Below, one piece after another: positions 16,730 through 26,939 of a stretch of DNA of 47,684 nt; position 1 is the stretch's first letter, and every line of letters begins with the position of its first letter. This DNA comes from Bacteroidaceae bacterium. GTDB taxonomy: Bacteria; Bacteroidota; Bacteroidia; Bacteroidales; Bacteroidaceae. Location: positions 1 to 47,684 of the forward strand of contig JAGCLA010000033.1 of the NCBI GenBank assembly GCA_017647225.1, written 5' to 3'. The notes below the pieces were generated by a model that was not told the DNA's origin, searched no databases, and was given only the letters and a program-made list of their open reading frames with translations. The position numbers were made by a program, and so were the translations under genes.

Positions 16730-17455
16730 TTAATTTCCGCTCTCATCATATCCACGCAAGAGATTCACATCTCTACGGAATTCATACTCAATACCGTCGG
16801 CACCTTTCGCCTTTACAACAACATAATAGACACCTGCTTTAACTGGCTTGCCATTGTATGTTCCGTCCCAGCCGTTCTCCTTGGAATCGATACCGTCAAG
16901 CCCCCAAGAATAGAGCTGTTGTCCCCAACGATTGAATATAGCCGCATGGAACGACACTATCGATTTTGCATTATAGACATTGAAATAGTCATTTATTCCG
17001 TCGCCATTGGGCGAGAAAGCATTAGGCACTTCGAGCGATGACTCTGCAAGGATTATTCGGAATGGTTCAAACTCTTCAGCACCATAAGGCCAAACAACAT
17101 CGCTGTTTTCCAAGCTTGTATATGTTATCTCAGGCTGTATAATTATTGCTCCGCTTGTTTTAACATCGATTTCGACTTCCGCATCATGTCGTGTAAGATA
17201 TGGTTCAGTTTCTCCCTCTTTGGTAAAAGTCCACACAACCACAAGCGAAAAGCCCTCGACCTCTTCAGCATTTGCCGAAAGTTTCAATTTTATGGGAGCT
17301 TCGCCCGAAAATTCATCACCCGGAGCAAGTTCAGTTGTTAAACCATCAGATTCGGTAACAGACACTGTCGGCTCTGGTATTTCCGGCTGCACCGCCTGAG
17401 GATAGACGGACAGAGTTATAAATAGTGCAAAAAGCAATAACAAATATCTTTTCAT
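16730..17455 (-). CDS. T9SS type-B sorted (gliding-motility C-terminal domain) protein
   Basis: Start chosen at 17455 because it gives a clean signal peptide, MKRYLLLLFALFITLSVYPQ; an upstream ATG at 17512 would add 19 residues in front of it. Residues ~25-150 are a low-complexity, Glu/Pro-rich region with a beta-sandwich look. The last ~90 residues are a CHU_C/gliding-motility C-terminal domain: VPNAFSPNGDGINDYF, IFNRWGQQLY, NGWDGTYNGKPVKAGVYYV. That domain directs export by the type IX secretion system. The protein is about 241 residues and is mostly sorting domain. It is the first gene of the unit leading to uvrA. Confidence 0.85.
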   Translation of the reverse strand: MKRYLLLLFALFITLSVYPQAVQPEIPEPTVSVTESDGLTTELAPGDEFSGEAPIKLKLSANAEEVEGFSLVVVWTFTKEGETEPYLTRHDAEVEIDVKTSGAIIIQPEITYTSLENSDVVWPYGAEEFEPFRIILAESSLEVPNAFSPNGDGINDYFNVYNAKSIVSFHAAIFNRWGQQLYSWGLDGIDSKENGWDGTYNGKPVKAGVYYVVVKAKGADGIEYEFRRDVNLLRGYDESGN

Positions 17456-17615
17456 ACAGAGATTCTTTTTATAAATAACGTATTTCGGGCGGAAATAGTA
17501 CAACACCGTCAAAAACCTTATTCATGAATAGCAAAATTAACAATTCTAATCGAAAAAACCGCGAAAAAAACATTTTTTACACCAATAATAAGAGATTGTT
17601 TAAATATAAAAATTG

Positions 17616-17623
17616 TATCTTCG
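17616..17623 (+). promoter_or_regulatory. Putative -7 box TATCTTCG
   Basis: One mismatch to TAnnTTTG, 46 bp upstream of the LysM gene ATG; a GATTG lies about 17 bp further upstream as a possible -33 element. Confidence 0.35.
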
Positions 17624-17668
17624 CAAAATAATAGAATCATTTTAGGAAATCAGGACAAAATCCAAGAT

Positions 17669-19510
17669 ATGACACGATACAGGCTTATATTCACTCTGCT
17701 TGTCGCATTGACAATAAACACAGCCGTCAATGCACAGGAAAACAGCATTATAACACACACTGTCATCAAAGGACAGACACTCTACTCCATTTCAAAGTTA
17801 TACAACACTACTGTGGAGGAGATTGTAAAAATGAACCCCGAAAGCGCCGTCACCCTTTCTGTCGGTCAGCAGTTGAGGATTCCCCGTTCAACACAAGCAA
17901 AAGCCCCCAAAACCGTCATAAAGAGAAATGATGACGGACAAATATACCACACTATACAAAGCGGAGAAACGCTCTATCGTCTGGGTAAGTTGTACGGCAT
18001 TGCACCACAGGAAATCTGCGATGCAAACCCCGGCTTGTCAACATCGAATTTCCGCGTAGGCGAAACCATACGCATTCCTCGCATTGCCGAAAATGCAGAG
18101 ATATTGGCAAATGTCGAAAAAGAGGAGAAGGCAACACCTGTACAGGAAGAGAAACCGCAATATAAACATTCCATTAAGCACATTGTCAAGAAGAACGAGA
18201 CATTGGAAAGCCTCGCTCAAAAATACAACAGCACTCCTGAAGATATACTCGCAGCCAACCCCGGCTTAGAGAACGGTACACTTAAAAAGAACAGGCTTAT
18301 CATTATCCCTCAGGACAAGAAGGTGAACAAAGAGAGCGACAACTCAAAATCGAACAACGACAGAACACATACAGGCACAAGAAACGAGATTCCCAATATA
18401 AAGAACTACAACGACGGAGTACTCAAAGTTGCCATTGTATTGCCATTCCTACTCGACAGTTATGCGCCAAGCGAACAGGGAAGAATGATAGAATACTATC
18501 AAGGATTCCTTATGGCTGTCGAAAAACTCAAAGGCATGGGATATTCATTCGAAATAAACACATTTGATTCGGGACCACAGGAAAAAAGCCTGAGCGAATT
18601 ATTCACAAGCGGCGCGTTGGACAATATGGAGCTGATAATCGGCGCCATGTACCCAACCCACAACAAGGAGCTTGCAAAATTCGCTTTGGAGAAAAACATT
18701 CCGCTTGTGATACCATTCACAAACAAGGACAATGAAATCTATCGCAACCCTATGGTCTATTGCGTAAACTCTCTACAATCATATATTATCCCTAACGTTG
18801 TAGAGCATTTCATGAACACTTTCACAAATGCGAATGTCATTTTTGTAGAAGATGCAAACGAAAAGAGCAACAAAAAAGAGTTCATAGCCAAACTGACCGA
18901 CGAGCTTGACATCAACTCTGTTCCTAACACAACCGTTCCGTTGAGCAACCTTACAACAGAGGAAACAACACTCTTGACCCTTAAAGAGTATCTTCGCGAA
19001 GGCAAGGAGAATGTTATCATACCTACATCGTCATCGGCTGCAATGCTAAACACATTATTACCTACATTACAGCAGGCCAACATCATCGATACATTAGACA
19101 TTCCGGGTTATAAACTGTTCGGTTATCCCGAATGGCAGATTTATGCAAAGGACACACGAGAACAGATGTACGAGGTTGAAACATATTTCTATGCAACTTT
19201 CTACAGCCACTATTCAATTCCCGAAGTGACACGTTTCCAGGAGGAATATATCAAACGATATAACTGCAGCATACAGAACATTTATCCAAGATATGGCATG
19301 CTCGGTTATGATACCGGATATTTCTTCCTGCTCGCAACAAGCATCTACGGTAGCCAGCTTCCGGAGAAAATCAACGATTTGGGATTCACTCCAATACAGA
19401 CCGGTTTTATGTTTGAAAGGCTGAACAAAGGTGCAATGATTAACAAAAAGGTAAATTTCATTCACTACACACCTGAATACAGAATCGAAAAGATAGACTT
19501 CGAGCAATGA
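17669..19510 (+). CDS. LysM-repeat protein with periplasmic binding-protein-like domain
   Basis: 613 residues with signal peptide MTRYRLIFTLLVALTINTAV. Three LysM modules follow: THTVIKGQTLYSISKLYN (about 29-46 onward), YHTIQSGETLYRLGKLYG (about 92 onward) and KHIVKKNETLESLAQKYN (about 170 onward), each ending in a (L/I)xIP motif. After a Ser/Asn/Lys-rich linker, residues ~250-610 (VLKVAIVLPFLLDSYAP) form a type-1 periplasmic-binding fold like amino-acid ABC receptors. LysM binds peptidoglycan, so the protein is probably anchored in the periplasm; the ligand is unknown. Its stop overlaps the start of the PorT-like gene by 4 nt, implying translational coupling. Confidence 0.88.
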   Translation: MTRYRLIFTLLVALTINTAVNAQENSIITHTVIKGQTLYSISKLYNTTVEEIVKMNPESAVTLSVGQQLRIPRSTQAKAPKTVIKRNDDGQIYHTIQSGETLYRLGKLYGIAPQEICDANPGLSTSNFRVGETIRIPRIAENAEILANVEKEEKATPVQEEKPQYKHSIKHIVKKNETLESLAQKYNSTPEDILAANPGLENGTLKKNRLIIIPQDKKVNKESDNSKSNNDRTHTGTRNEIPNIKNYNDGVLKVAIVLPFLLDSYAPSEQGRMIEYYQGFLMAVEKLKGMGYSFEINTFDSGPQEKSLSELFTSGALDNMELIIGAMYPTHNKELAKFALEKNIPLVIPFTNKDNEIYRNPMVYCVNSLQSYIIPNVVEHFMNTFTNANVIFVEDANEKSNKKEFIAKLTDELDINSVPNTTVPLSNLTTEETTLLTLKEYLREGKENVIIPTSSSAAMLNTLLPTLQQANIIDTLDIPGYKLFGYPEWQIYAKDTREQMYEVETYFYATFYSHYSIPEVTRFQEEYIKRYNCSIQNIYPRYGMLGYDTGYFFLLATSIYGSQLPEKINDLGFTPIQTGFMFERLNKGAMINKKVNFIHYTPEYRIEKIDFEQ

Positions 19511-20190
19511 AGAGATTAGCGTCAATTATATTCGCCCTGTTGCTTGTCGTTTGCGCAAACGCACAGGTGGAACAGCCACGCAAGAGGTTCGAGCTTGGTG
19601 TTGCAGGAGGCATGAACTTCAACAGTATGGAGTTTCAGCCGTCCATACGCCAGAACTTCCTTAACGGCTGGGGAGGAGGTCTTAACCTACGCTATACAAG
19701 CGAGAAGTATTTCAGCATGATTTGTGCCACACAATTGGAGGTAAACTTCTCGCAACGAGGTTGGGAAGAGGACTTTGACGACGGCACACAGAACAGCTAT
19801 ATCAGGGTTCTCGATTACGTGGAAATACCTTTTTTCGCACACGTTTCATGGGGTAAAGAAGAACGCGGTTTCCAATTTTTCCTAAACCTTGGCCCACAAT
19901 TCGGTTTCTTCCTCAACGAAAAAGAGTATTACAAAGGAGATTGGGCCATTGAGAACCGCCCTACCGCATTAAGACCTATATATGGCAAGAAAGTCGAGAA
20001 CAAATTCGATTATGGTATTGCCGGCGGTTTGGGTGTTGAATGGAAGACAAGAGCCGGCAACTTCTTCGTGGAAGGACGTTACTACTATGGATTGGCCGAC
20101 ATATTCGGTAACTCAAAAACCGATGATTTCGGACGTTCCGCCAACCTTACAATCTATGCAAGACTGGGTTATTCAATAAGAATCTTCTAA
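19507..20190 (+). CDS. PorT-family outer membrane beta-barrel protein
   Basis: 227 residues with signal peptide MKRLASIIFALLLVVCANAQ. The remainder alternates polar and aromatic residues in the style of an eight-stranded barrel (FELGVAGGMNFNSM, QLEVNFSQRGWEE, FDYGIAGGLGVEW) and ends in the aromatic residue of SIRIF. It matches the OMP_b-brl_2/PorT group, whose founding member in Porphyromonas belongs to the type IX secretion machinery; many paralogues are not T9SS parts. The ATGA overlap with the LysM gene suggests a functional pair linking peptidoglycan and outer membrane. Confidence 0.82.
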   Translation: MKRLASIIFALLLVVCANAQVEQPRKRFELGVAGGMNFNSMEFQPSIRQNFLNGWGGGLNLRYTSEKYFSMICATQLEVNFSQRGWEEDFDDGTQNSYIRVLDYVEIPFFAHVSWGKEERGFQFFLNLGPQFGFFLNEKEYYKGDWAIENRPTALRPIYGKKVENKFDYGIAGGLGVEWKTRAGNFFVEGRYYYGLADIFGNSKTDDFGRSANLTIYARLGYSIRIF

Positions 20191-20195
20191 TACAC

Positions 20196-20230
20196 AAAAA
20201 GAGGTCTTTAGCAATAAAGACCTCTTTTTT
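20196..20230. terminator. Bidirectional terminator
   Basis: Stem AAAAAGAGGTCTTTA / TAAAGACCTCTTTTT with a 4-nt loop, between the convergent PorT-like gene and rfbB. Confidence 0.85.
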
Positions 20231-20245
20231 ATTATTGTTTGAGAA

Positions 20246-21382
20246 TTATCTTCCTTTATACATTTCGTCGTAATACTTCTCGTATTCACCGCTTGTGATA
20301 TTCTCCATCCACTCCTGATTGTCGAGATACCACTGCACTGTCTTTTCTATACCCTCTTCAAACTGTAGGCTTGGTTCCCAGCCCAATTCGCGCTGCAACT
20401 TGGTCGAATCAATGGCATAACGCAAATCGTGACCGGCACGGTCAGTAACATAAGTAATAAGGTCGAGCGAATATCCTTCGGGATTGCCAAGCATACGGTC
20501 AACAGTCTTTATAACAACCTTTATGATATCAATGTTCTTCCACTCATTGAAGCCACCGATGTTGTATGTATCGGCAATTTTACCGTTGTGGAAAATTACA
20601 TCTATTGCACGTGCATGGTCAACAACATACAACCAATCGCGCACATTCTCACCCTTGCCATAGACAGGCAATGGCTTGCGATTACGGATATTGTTGATGA
20701 ACAACGGAATCAATTTCTCAGGGAACTGATATGGGCCATAGTTGTTTGAGCAGTTGGTAACAATTGTAGGCATACCGTATGTATCGTGATATGCACGGAC
20801 AAAGTGGTCGCTGCTTGCCTTTGAAGCCGAATAAGGGCTGTGAGGATTATACTTTGTCGTTTCATAGAAGAAGTCCTCACCATAAGCAAGATGATGCTCT
20901 CCCGATGATGCAGTCGTTGTAAAAGGAGGCTCTATACCCTCGGGATGACTCAATTCCAACGCACCATATACCTCATCGGTTGAGATATGGTAGAAACGTT
21001 TTCCTTCGTATTTCTCGGGCAATGATTCCCAGTAAAGTTTTGCAGCCTGCAACAACGACAATGTGCCCATCACATTAGTACGCGCGAATGTAAAAGGGTC
21101 TTTGATAGAACGGTCAACGTGGCTCTCGGCAGCAAGGTGTATTATGCCATCGACATTGTTGTCAACCATAAGCTTATACATTGCATCAAAGTCACAGATG
21201 TCGGCTTTGAAGAATGTATAGTTCGGTTTGTCCTCAATATCCTTCAAATTTGCAAGATTACCTGCATAAGTAAGCTTATCGACATTGATAATGTTGTATT
21301 CCGGATATTTGTTTACAAAAAGACGGACAACATGAGAACCGATAAAGCCGGCACCACCGGTAACAATTATAGAGCGTTTCAT
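20246..21382 (-). CDS. rfbB: dTDP-glucose 4,6-dehydratase
   Basis: 378-residue extended SDR enzyme making dTDP-4-keto-6-deoxyglucose, step two of dTDP-L-rhamnose synthesis. It has the NAD-binding GGAGFIGSH near the N-terminus, the HISTDEVYG active-site segment and the YSASKASSD (Y-x3-K) pair. It is about 20 residues longer than the E. coli enzyme. It is last of the rfbC-rfbD-rfbB unit and 10 nt after rfbD. Confidence 0.95.
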   Translation of the reverse strand: MKRSIIVTGGAGFIGSHVVRLFVNKYPEYNIINVDKLTYAGNLANLKDIEDKPNYTFFKADICDFDAMYKLMVDNNVDGIIHLAAESHVDRSIKDPFTFARTNVMGTLSLLQAAKLYWESLPEKYEGKRFYHISTDEVYGALELSHPEGIEPPFTTTASSGEHHLAYGEDFFYETTKYNPHSPYSASKASSDHFVRAYHDTYGMPTIVTNCSNNYGPYQFPEKLIPLFINNIRNRKPLPVYGKGENVRDWLYVVDHARAIDVIFHNGKIADTYNIGGFNEWKNIDIIKVVIKTVDRMLGNPEGYSLDLITYVTDRAGHDLRYAIDSTKLQRELGWEPSLQFEEGIEKTVQWYLDNQEWMENITSGEYEKYYDEMYKGR

Positions 21383-21392
21383 ATTTTTAATT

Positions 21393-22265
21393 TTATCTGT
21401 TTGCTTTAATTCTTTTTATACAGTATTCCATGGACTCTCTCCAATGCGGGATATCTATATCGAATACATTCTTTATTTTTGTTTTATCCAAAACTGAATA
21501 TGAGGGACGTGTCACAGGCGACGGAAACTCACTGCTATGACATGGATTTATACGGCAAGTTGTATTACCCGCCGCAATTGCTATTTCAACGGCAAAATCA
21601 TACCACGAGCATACGCCCTCGTTCGAGAAGTGATAAATTCCCTCATTACCCTCATATACACCAGCCTCGATAATTGAGAAAATCGCAAGTGCAAGGTCGC
21701 CTGCATAAGTAGGAGTGCCAACCTGGTCAAAAACGACATTCAGTTGCTCTTTTTCTGCGGTAAGGCGTAACATTGTCTTCAGGAAATTGTTTCCGAACTC
21801 GCTATACAGCCATGCTGTACGGAATATCAATGCCTTGCAGCCGCTTTCAAGAATAGCCTGTTCACCATGCAGTTTGGTGCGTCCATACACACCGAGCGGA
21901 TTAAGAGGCATATCTTCTCGACGTGGAGTATTGCCATCACAACCGAACACATAATCTGTCGACACATGGAACAGTGTTCCGCCTACCTCCTTCATCGCAG
22001 CAGCAAGATGACCTACAGCCGTTGCATTTATAAGTTCAGCCATAGCCTCATCACTTTCCGCCTTATCGACATTTGTATATGCAGCACAGTTCACAATAGC
22101 GGTTACGCCCCACTGCTTTACCGCCTGCATTACAGCCGATGCGTTGGTGATGTCCAATTCTGCAACATCGGTAAATATATAGTTGTTCGGAGAAACAGCC
22201 CCAAGGCGTTGCATTTCGCATCCAAGTTGTCCCTTGGCTCCTGTAACAAGAATATTCATAGTCAA
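21393..22265 (-). CDS. rfbD: dTDP-4-dehydrorhamnose reductase
   Basis: 290-residue SDR reductase catalysing the last step to dTDP-L-rhamnose. Motifs are ILVTGAKGQLGCEM (nucleotide binding), HVSTDYVFGC and the YGRTKLHGE Y-x3-K pair. Start ATG 22265 overlaps the rfbC stop by 4 nt. Confidence 0.93.
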   Translation of the reverse strand: MTMNILVTGAKGQLGCEMQRLGAVSPNNYIFTDVAELDITNASAVMQAVKQWGVTAIVNCAAYTNVDKAESDEAMAELINATAVGHLAAAMKEVGGTLFHVSTDYVFGCDGNTPRREDMPLNPLGVYGRTKLHGEQAILESGCKALIFRTAWLYSEFGNNFLKTMLRLTAEKEQLNVVFDQVGTPTYAGDLALAIFSIIEAGVYEGNEGIYHFSNEGVCSWYDFAVEIAIAAGNTTCRINPCHSSEFPSPVTRPSYSVLDKTKIKNVFDIDIPHWRESMEYCIKRIKANR

Positions 22266-22831
22266 TACAATTTTTCGTTATAATCAAACAGGAAATCAGC
22301 ATCAGCAAGTTCCTTACTCAATTTATCCTTTTCAGAAAGAACAACTTTACCTGCAGGAATTCTCCAATCAACGTTCAATGTAGAATCATTCCAAGCAATA
22401 GAGCCTTCGCTCTCCTTATTATAATAGTTATCACACTTATATTGGAAAACAGCCTCCTCACTCAACACAGCAAAGCCATGTGCAAAACCACGCGGAACAA
22501 ACAACTGACGGTGATTCTCCTCGGTCAGTTCAACTGCAACATACTTACCGAAGGTTGGAGACCCCTTACGGATATCTACAGCCACATCAAGCACTGCACC
22601 TTTTATGCAACGTACAAGCTTGCTTTGGGTATATGGTGGTTTCTGGAAATGCAAACCACGTACAACTCCATAAGACGATTTGGACTGATTGTCCTGCACG
22701 AATGTGGTACGACAAACATTCTCCTCGAATTCGCGTTGCGAGAACGATTCATAGAAATAACCTCTATCGTCCTTAAACATACGTGGTTCTATTATTACCA
22801 CGCCGTCAATATCCGTTTTTATAACCTCCAT
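22262..22831 (-). CDS. rfbC: dTDP-4-dehydrorhamnose 3,5-epimerase
   Basis: 189-residue cupin-fold epimerase. Signature blocks include GVVRGLHFQKPPYTQSKLVR (catalytic His) and FVPRGFAHGFAV. It is the first gene of the rfbC-D-B unit, 20 bp after a terminator that follows the beta-galactosidase gene; no TAnnTTTG box fits in that gap, so read-through from lacZ may drive it. Confidence 0.93.
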   Translation of the reverse strand: MEVIKTDIDGVVIIEPRMFKDDRGYFYESFSQREFEENVCRTTFVQDNQSKSSYGVVRGLHFQKPPYTQSKLVRCIKGAVLDVAVDIRKGSPTFGKYVAVELTEENHRQLFVPRGFAHGFAVLSEEAVFQYKCDNYYNKESEGSIAWNDSTLNVDWRIPAGKVVLSEKDKLSKELADADFLFDYNEKLY

Positions 22832-22851
22832 ATTTAATACATATAAAATAC

Positions 22852-22880
22852 ACCAAACAGAGGCTTAGCCTCTGTTTGGT
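22852..22880 (-). terminator. Hairpin between beta-galactosidase gene and rfbC
   Basis: Perfect 13-bp stem ACCAAACAGAGGC / GCCTCTGTTTGGT with a 3-nt loop, followed on the minus strand by a T-rich TGTATTTTAT. It is a likely terminator of the GH2 gene. Confidence 0.75.
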
Positions 22881-22886
22881 ATTAAA

Positions 22887-25800
22887 TTACTCCTTAATCA
22901 ATTCAAATTCGGCACCTGAAGCAAAGTCCTGACCGTTCTGTGAACTCAAAGCTGTGAATCGTACGAAACGTGCCTTAACAGGCTTCTTGAATATCACAGT
23001 CTGCTTTTCAGCGCTGTATGGGAATTCGCCTTCTGCAACTGGATCGCTCCAGTTCTTACCGTCAGCGCTAACCTGCAACTTGTAAGCCTTTATGTTTCCG
23101 TTATTGCCACCGTCCTGACGAGGAGTATATTTGAATCCCTTTATCACAACCTCTTCGTTGGCATCGAAATCAATCCAGTGAGGATAAATTGCAACAGTAA
23201 CAGAATACATTGTATGCCATATAGTTGTAGGGTCACCGTCAAGCATTTTCTCAGCCTCATTTCCCGGCTCACGGCTTGAGCAGAAAGCTACTGTAATAGG
23301 AATTGATGTAATCTCTTCATAGCTATATGTTGCCGCCAAAGCAGGAGTAGCCTTTTCCCATACGGTGATATCACCACCCTTACTCATATTTACAGGCTCT
23401 GTATAACGCATTTTCTTTCCGTTCTTACCAATTCTGTAATATATCTCGGCATTCTCCTTTGCACAGTTCATGGTAACGATACCGCGAAGGTCGCGTTTGA
23501 GTACAACAGGCAACACACCAGAAGATGCGACATTGGCAAGAGCTACATAATCATCACCAGCTTTTACAGGACGCATGATGAAACCGACACTGTTGTCGCC
23601 GGCCTTTACAAGGTCATGTTCAAGTGGACCACCCTGACCACAGCTGTTACCGCCAAGACCATTGACCTTACTGTCGAGGTGCAACCAAGTACCTGAAGAC
23701 GCAGGCAACTGATAAGGGTGAGCAGCTTCGGTCAATTCAACATCGTTCCAAGGAAGAGCCGATGTAGAAAGACCACATGTATTCACAAAGATTACACCGT
23801 TACCGGCATCATTTGTAAGTGCTGCCCAACGAACCTCTTCGCGGTTAGCCATGTCCTGTGGTTTTGGGAAATTGACGAACTGGTCAGCCACTGTACTTGC
23901 ATACTGCTGAATGAAAGCACCTGTGCGACGGTCGTTGTAGTTGTTCCAAGGACCACGTCCGTAGTATGTATAGTTCTTCAATTCAGTAGGCAACTGCATC
24001 ATATAACCGATACGTGCAAGCATGGTGTTTGCATCACTACCTGTTACAGAGCTGTTAAGTTCAACAGAGCCGTCAGGATAGATTGTCCATATTCTGTTAG
24101 AGATGAAATGGAACTCATTTGCACCGAGTTCACGAGCATCGTCCTTTACAGTAAAGCTGTTATCCTCGTTCTTGATACGACGACCAGGGTGCTTTGCCTG
24201 AGTACGTACGATATACTGAAGAACAACTGTTCCGTCATTGTTTGTCTTTGACACGAATGATATTACCTCGTCCTTCAAATCGTAAAGGCCAAGTGCAAAC
24301 CAACGGTTCCAAGCCCAGATATCGTTATCGACAGGAGCACGGAATGCGCTGAGTGTCATAGAGCTACCCTTTTCAAACACTATAGTGTTGCCATAAACTA
24401 CATTGTTAAGAACACCGGTCTTGTTATTGAATGAAATAGAGAAACCGTTTCCTGTAATTTCGGTTATTGCTTCAGCCTTGTTTTCCTTAACTACAACTTT
24501 CTGTGAATTCTTTGCAGCATCAACCAACAAAGCAGCCTTTACTGCATCCTGCAACTTGAGTTGCTCCTCCATCTGTGCATATCCCTTCTTTGCCCAAGGC
24601 ATATCCTTCTTAAGCAGCAGCTGTACCTTTACGAAATACTCTTTATCGGCCTTGAAAGCAGAAACATTGAAACGTAATTTGAAGCTCTTTGCTGTGCGAG
24701 GAGCTATATGCATTCCCGGCATATAGTAAGAATCGATCTGCTTACCATCTTCCCAAAGTGAAACCTTTACATCAAGGTCACAAAGCGAGTTGAAATAACG
24801 CTTGTTGAAAATTTCCACCTCACCGTTTTCAAGCAGTCTGATTCCCGCATTCTGATATACCTTCTTAACCTCAAAATACTGTGGTTTTGGAGAGTGGTCG
24901 GGGAACATGATACCATTCATACAGAAAGTATGGTCATTAGGACGGTCACCAAAGTCACCACCATATCCCATATACTTATCACCTGTCTTTGGGTCAACAT
25001 TCCAGAAGGCCTGGTCTGTCCAGTCCCAGATAGCACCACCTATAAAGAAGTTTGTACTCTCGATAGCATCCCAGTAATCAACAAGGTTACCGGCAGCATT
25101 ACCCATTGAGTGAGCATACTCCGAAATGTGGAACGGATAGACAATACCCATTTTTCCCTTTACTGCTTCACGTGTCCAACCGATAGAAGGATACTGGTTA
25201 GAACCCATATCCACAATGTTGTTGTTACGCTCATACTGCACAGGACGTGATGGGTCAAAAGCATGCAATGCTTTGTAAGCCTCAACAAAGTTATTACCGG
25301 GGCCGGCCTCATTACCAAGCGACCATATACATACAGACGGGCTGTTTATTGTAGCATGCGCCATTTCCATAACACGTGCAACGTGAGCATTACGGAACTC
25401 TTTCACGTGAGAAAGCGAAGCATCGCCATAGTAATACTGGTGGCTCTCGATGTTAGCCTCATCCTCAAGATAGATACCATATTTATCACAGAGGTAGTAC
25501 CAGTAAGGAGCATCAGGATAGTGAGCATTACGCACATGGTTTATATTACCCTGCAACATAAGCATAACCTCTTTCTCCATTTGTTCACGTGTAACGGCAT
25601 GACCGCGTTCAAGACTGTTTTCATGACGGTTTACGCCTTTCATCTTGATAGGTTTGCCGTTGAGATAGTAATAACGTCCTGCCAAACCGAATTCATCATC
25701 TTCGGCCTTTGTGTTGCGGATTTCAACTTCGCGGAATCCCATATATGTCGAAGCCATTTCCACTGTACGTCCCTTCTTGTCGAGCAAAGAGACAACAAGG

Positions 25801-26939
25801 GTATAACGATTTGGTTCTTCGGCACTCCATTTTGCAGGATCGGCAACAGGAAGAGCAATGTTTACAGTAGCTGTTGTACCCTTTGCAAGCTGCGCAACCG
25901 CGTTGCGTGCTGTAGCTCCCTCTACTATCTCGTTATTGTCGCTGTAAAGTTCATTCTTGTAGAGCTGAACTTTTACCTGATAATCCTTAGCCTTCTTGTT
26001 TGTAAGGTTACGTACGTCAACCTCAATGTTTGCAACAGCATCCTTGTATTGTGCATCAAGGTCTGTGCGTACACGAATGTCACGCAACTCCACAGGATTT
26101 CTTGATGTCAATGACACTGTGCGGAAGATACCCGGCAAACGGAACATATCCTGTGATTCAAGGAACGAAGCATCGCTGTTACGATAAACCTCTACTGCAA
26201 TCAGGTTCTCACCCTCAACAAGATATTTTGTGATATTGAATGACGCAAGGTTACGTGAGTTCTTTGAAAAACCTACATACTTGCCGTTTATCCACAAATA
26301 GAAGAACGAATCGACACCGTCAAAGTTCAAATATATCTCGCGGCCGTTCCAATCAGCAGGAACATTGAATGTACGGCGATATGAGCCGACCTCGTTACGG
26401 AACTTATATGTAGTATGGAATGGCTGAGGTTCACGCATCACACCACCCTTCCAGTCGCCAACAGCAACCTGGTGCTTGAAAATTACAGGCTGGTTCACAT
26501 AGATTGGAGTACCGTATTTCTGTGTACCATCAGGCTGTAGGCCATACACATTCCAGTTCATTGGCACCTGCACTTTATCCCAAGCCGAAGCATCGAAATC
26601 GGTTTTGAAGAAATCGGCAGGACGCTCCCAAGGATTTGCAACCCAGTTAAAATCCCAAGTACCGTCAAGCGAAATGTAATACTCGCTATTTTCGGGAAGT
26701 ACCTTACGTGCATTCTCCTCACTCTTGAAATTAAAGAACCATGCTTTAGGCTGTTCCTTATTCAAAGAAAGTTCTTCAGGAGATTCCCACTCCACCAAGC
26801 CGGCCTCTTGTCCTTTGACATAATTATACCCACGAGGAGCATCAACATCGCCATAGGCAAATCCTTCAAAGTTCTGTCCAACACAAGTCAACGACATGAA
26901 AAATGCCGCCAGTGTTGCTGTTACAAATCTTTTTTTCAT
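22887..26939 (-). CDS. GH2 beta-galactosidase with C-terminal discoidin domain
   Basis: 1350-residue LacZ-type enzyme with signal peptide (MKKRFVTATLAAFFMSLTCV), so it acts in the periplasm or on the surface. In order: GH2 sugar-binding domain (~120-270), Ig-like domain (~290-410) and TIM barrel starting MKGVNRHENSLERG. Acid/base Glu544 lies in WSLGNEAGPG and nucleophile Glu607 in ISEYAHSMGN. A C-terminal LacZ beta-sandwich follows, then a short chitobiase-like domain (MNCAKENAEIYYRIGKNGKK) and an F5/8 type C domain over the last ~140 residues (AEKMLDGDPTTIWHTMYS ... AKFVRF-like ARFVRFTAL). No T9SS domain is visible. Hydrolysis of terminal beta-galactosides is inferred. Confidence 0.92.
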   Translation of the reverse strand: MKKRFVTATLAAFFMSLTCVGQNFEGFAYGDVDAPRGYNYVKGQEAGLVEWESPEELSLNKEQPKAWFFNFKSEENARKVLPENSEYYISLDGTWDFNWVANPWERPADFFKTDFDASAWDKVQVPMNWNVYGLQPDGTQKYGTPIYVNQPVIFKHQVAVGDWKGGVMREPQPFHTTYKFRNEVGSYRRTFNVPADWNGREIYLNFDGVDSFFYLWINGKYVGFSKNSRNLASFNITKYLVEGENLIAVEVYRNSDASFLESQDMFRLPGIFRTVSLTSRNPVELRDIRVRTDLDAQYKDAVANIEVDVRNLTNKKAKDYQVKVQLYKNELYSDNNEIVEGATARNAVAQLAKGTTATVNIALPVADPAKWSAEEPNRYTLVVSLLDKKGRTVEMASTYMGFREVEIRNTKAEDDEFGLAGRYYYLNGKPIKMKGVNRHENSLERGHAVTREQMEKEVMLMLQGNINHVRNAHYPDAPYWYYLCDKYGIYLEDEANIESHQYYYGDASLSHVKEFRNAHVARVMEMAHATINSPSVCIWSLGNEAGPGNNFVEAYKALHAFDPSRPVQYERNNNIVDMGSNQYPSIGWTREAVKGKMGIVYPFHISEYAHSMGNAAGNLVDYWDAIESTNFFIGGAIWDWTDQAFWNVDPKTGDKYMGYGGDFGDRPNDHTFCMNGIMFPDHSPKPQYFEVKKVYQNAGIRLLENGEVEIFNKRYFNSLCDLDVKVSLWEDGKQIDSYYMPGMHIAPRTAKSFKLRFNVSAFKADKEYFVKVQLLLKKDMPWAKKGYAQMEEQLKLQDAVKAALLVDAAKNSQKVVVKENKAEAITEITGNGFSISFNNKTGVLNNVVYGNTIVFEKGSSMTLSAFRAPVDNDIWAWNRWFALGLYDLKDEVISFVSKTNNDGTVVLQYIVRTQAKHPGRRIKNEDNSFTVKDDARELGANEFHFISNRIWTIYPDGSVELNSSVTGSDANTMLARIGYMMQLPTELKNYTYYGRGPWNNYNDRRTGAFIQQYASTVADQFVNFPKPQDMANREEVRWAALTNDAGNGVIFVNTCGLSTSALPWNDVELTEAAHPYQLPASSGTWLHLDSKVNGLGGNSCGQGGPLEHDLVKAGDNSVGFIMRPVKAGDDYVALANVASSGVLPVVLKRDLRGIVTMNCAKENAEIYYRIGKNGKKMRYTEPVNMSKGGDITVWEKATPALAATYSYEEITSIPITVAFCSSREPGNEAEKMLDGDPTTIWHTMYSVTVAIYPHWIDFDANEEVVIKGFKYTPRQDGGNNGNIKAYKLQVSADGKNWSDPVAEGEFPYSAEKQTVIFKKPVKARFVRFTALSSQNGQDFASGAEFELIKE

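Noticed and set aside
25263-26105. 280-codon plus-strand open frame
   Set aside because: Antisense to the GH2 beta-galactosidase gene; low-complexity translation without motifs.
22887-26939. Polysaccharide utilisation locus around the GH2 gene
   Set aside because: No susC/susD pair, sulfatase or sensor gene is adjacent, so the window does not support calling a PUL.
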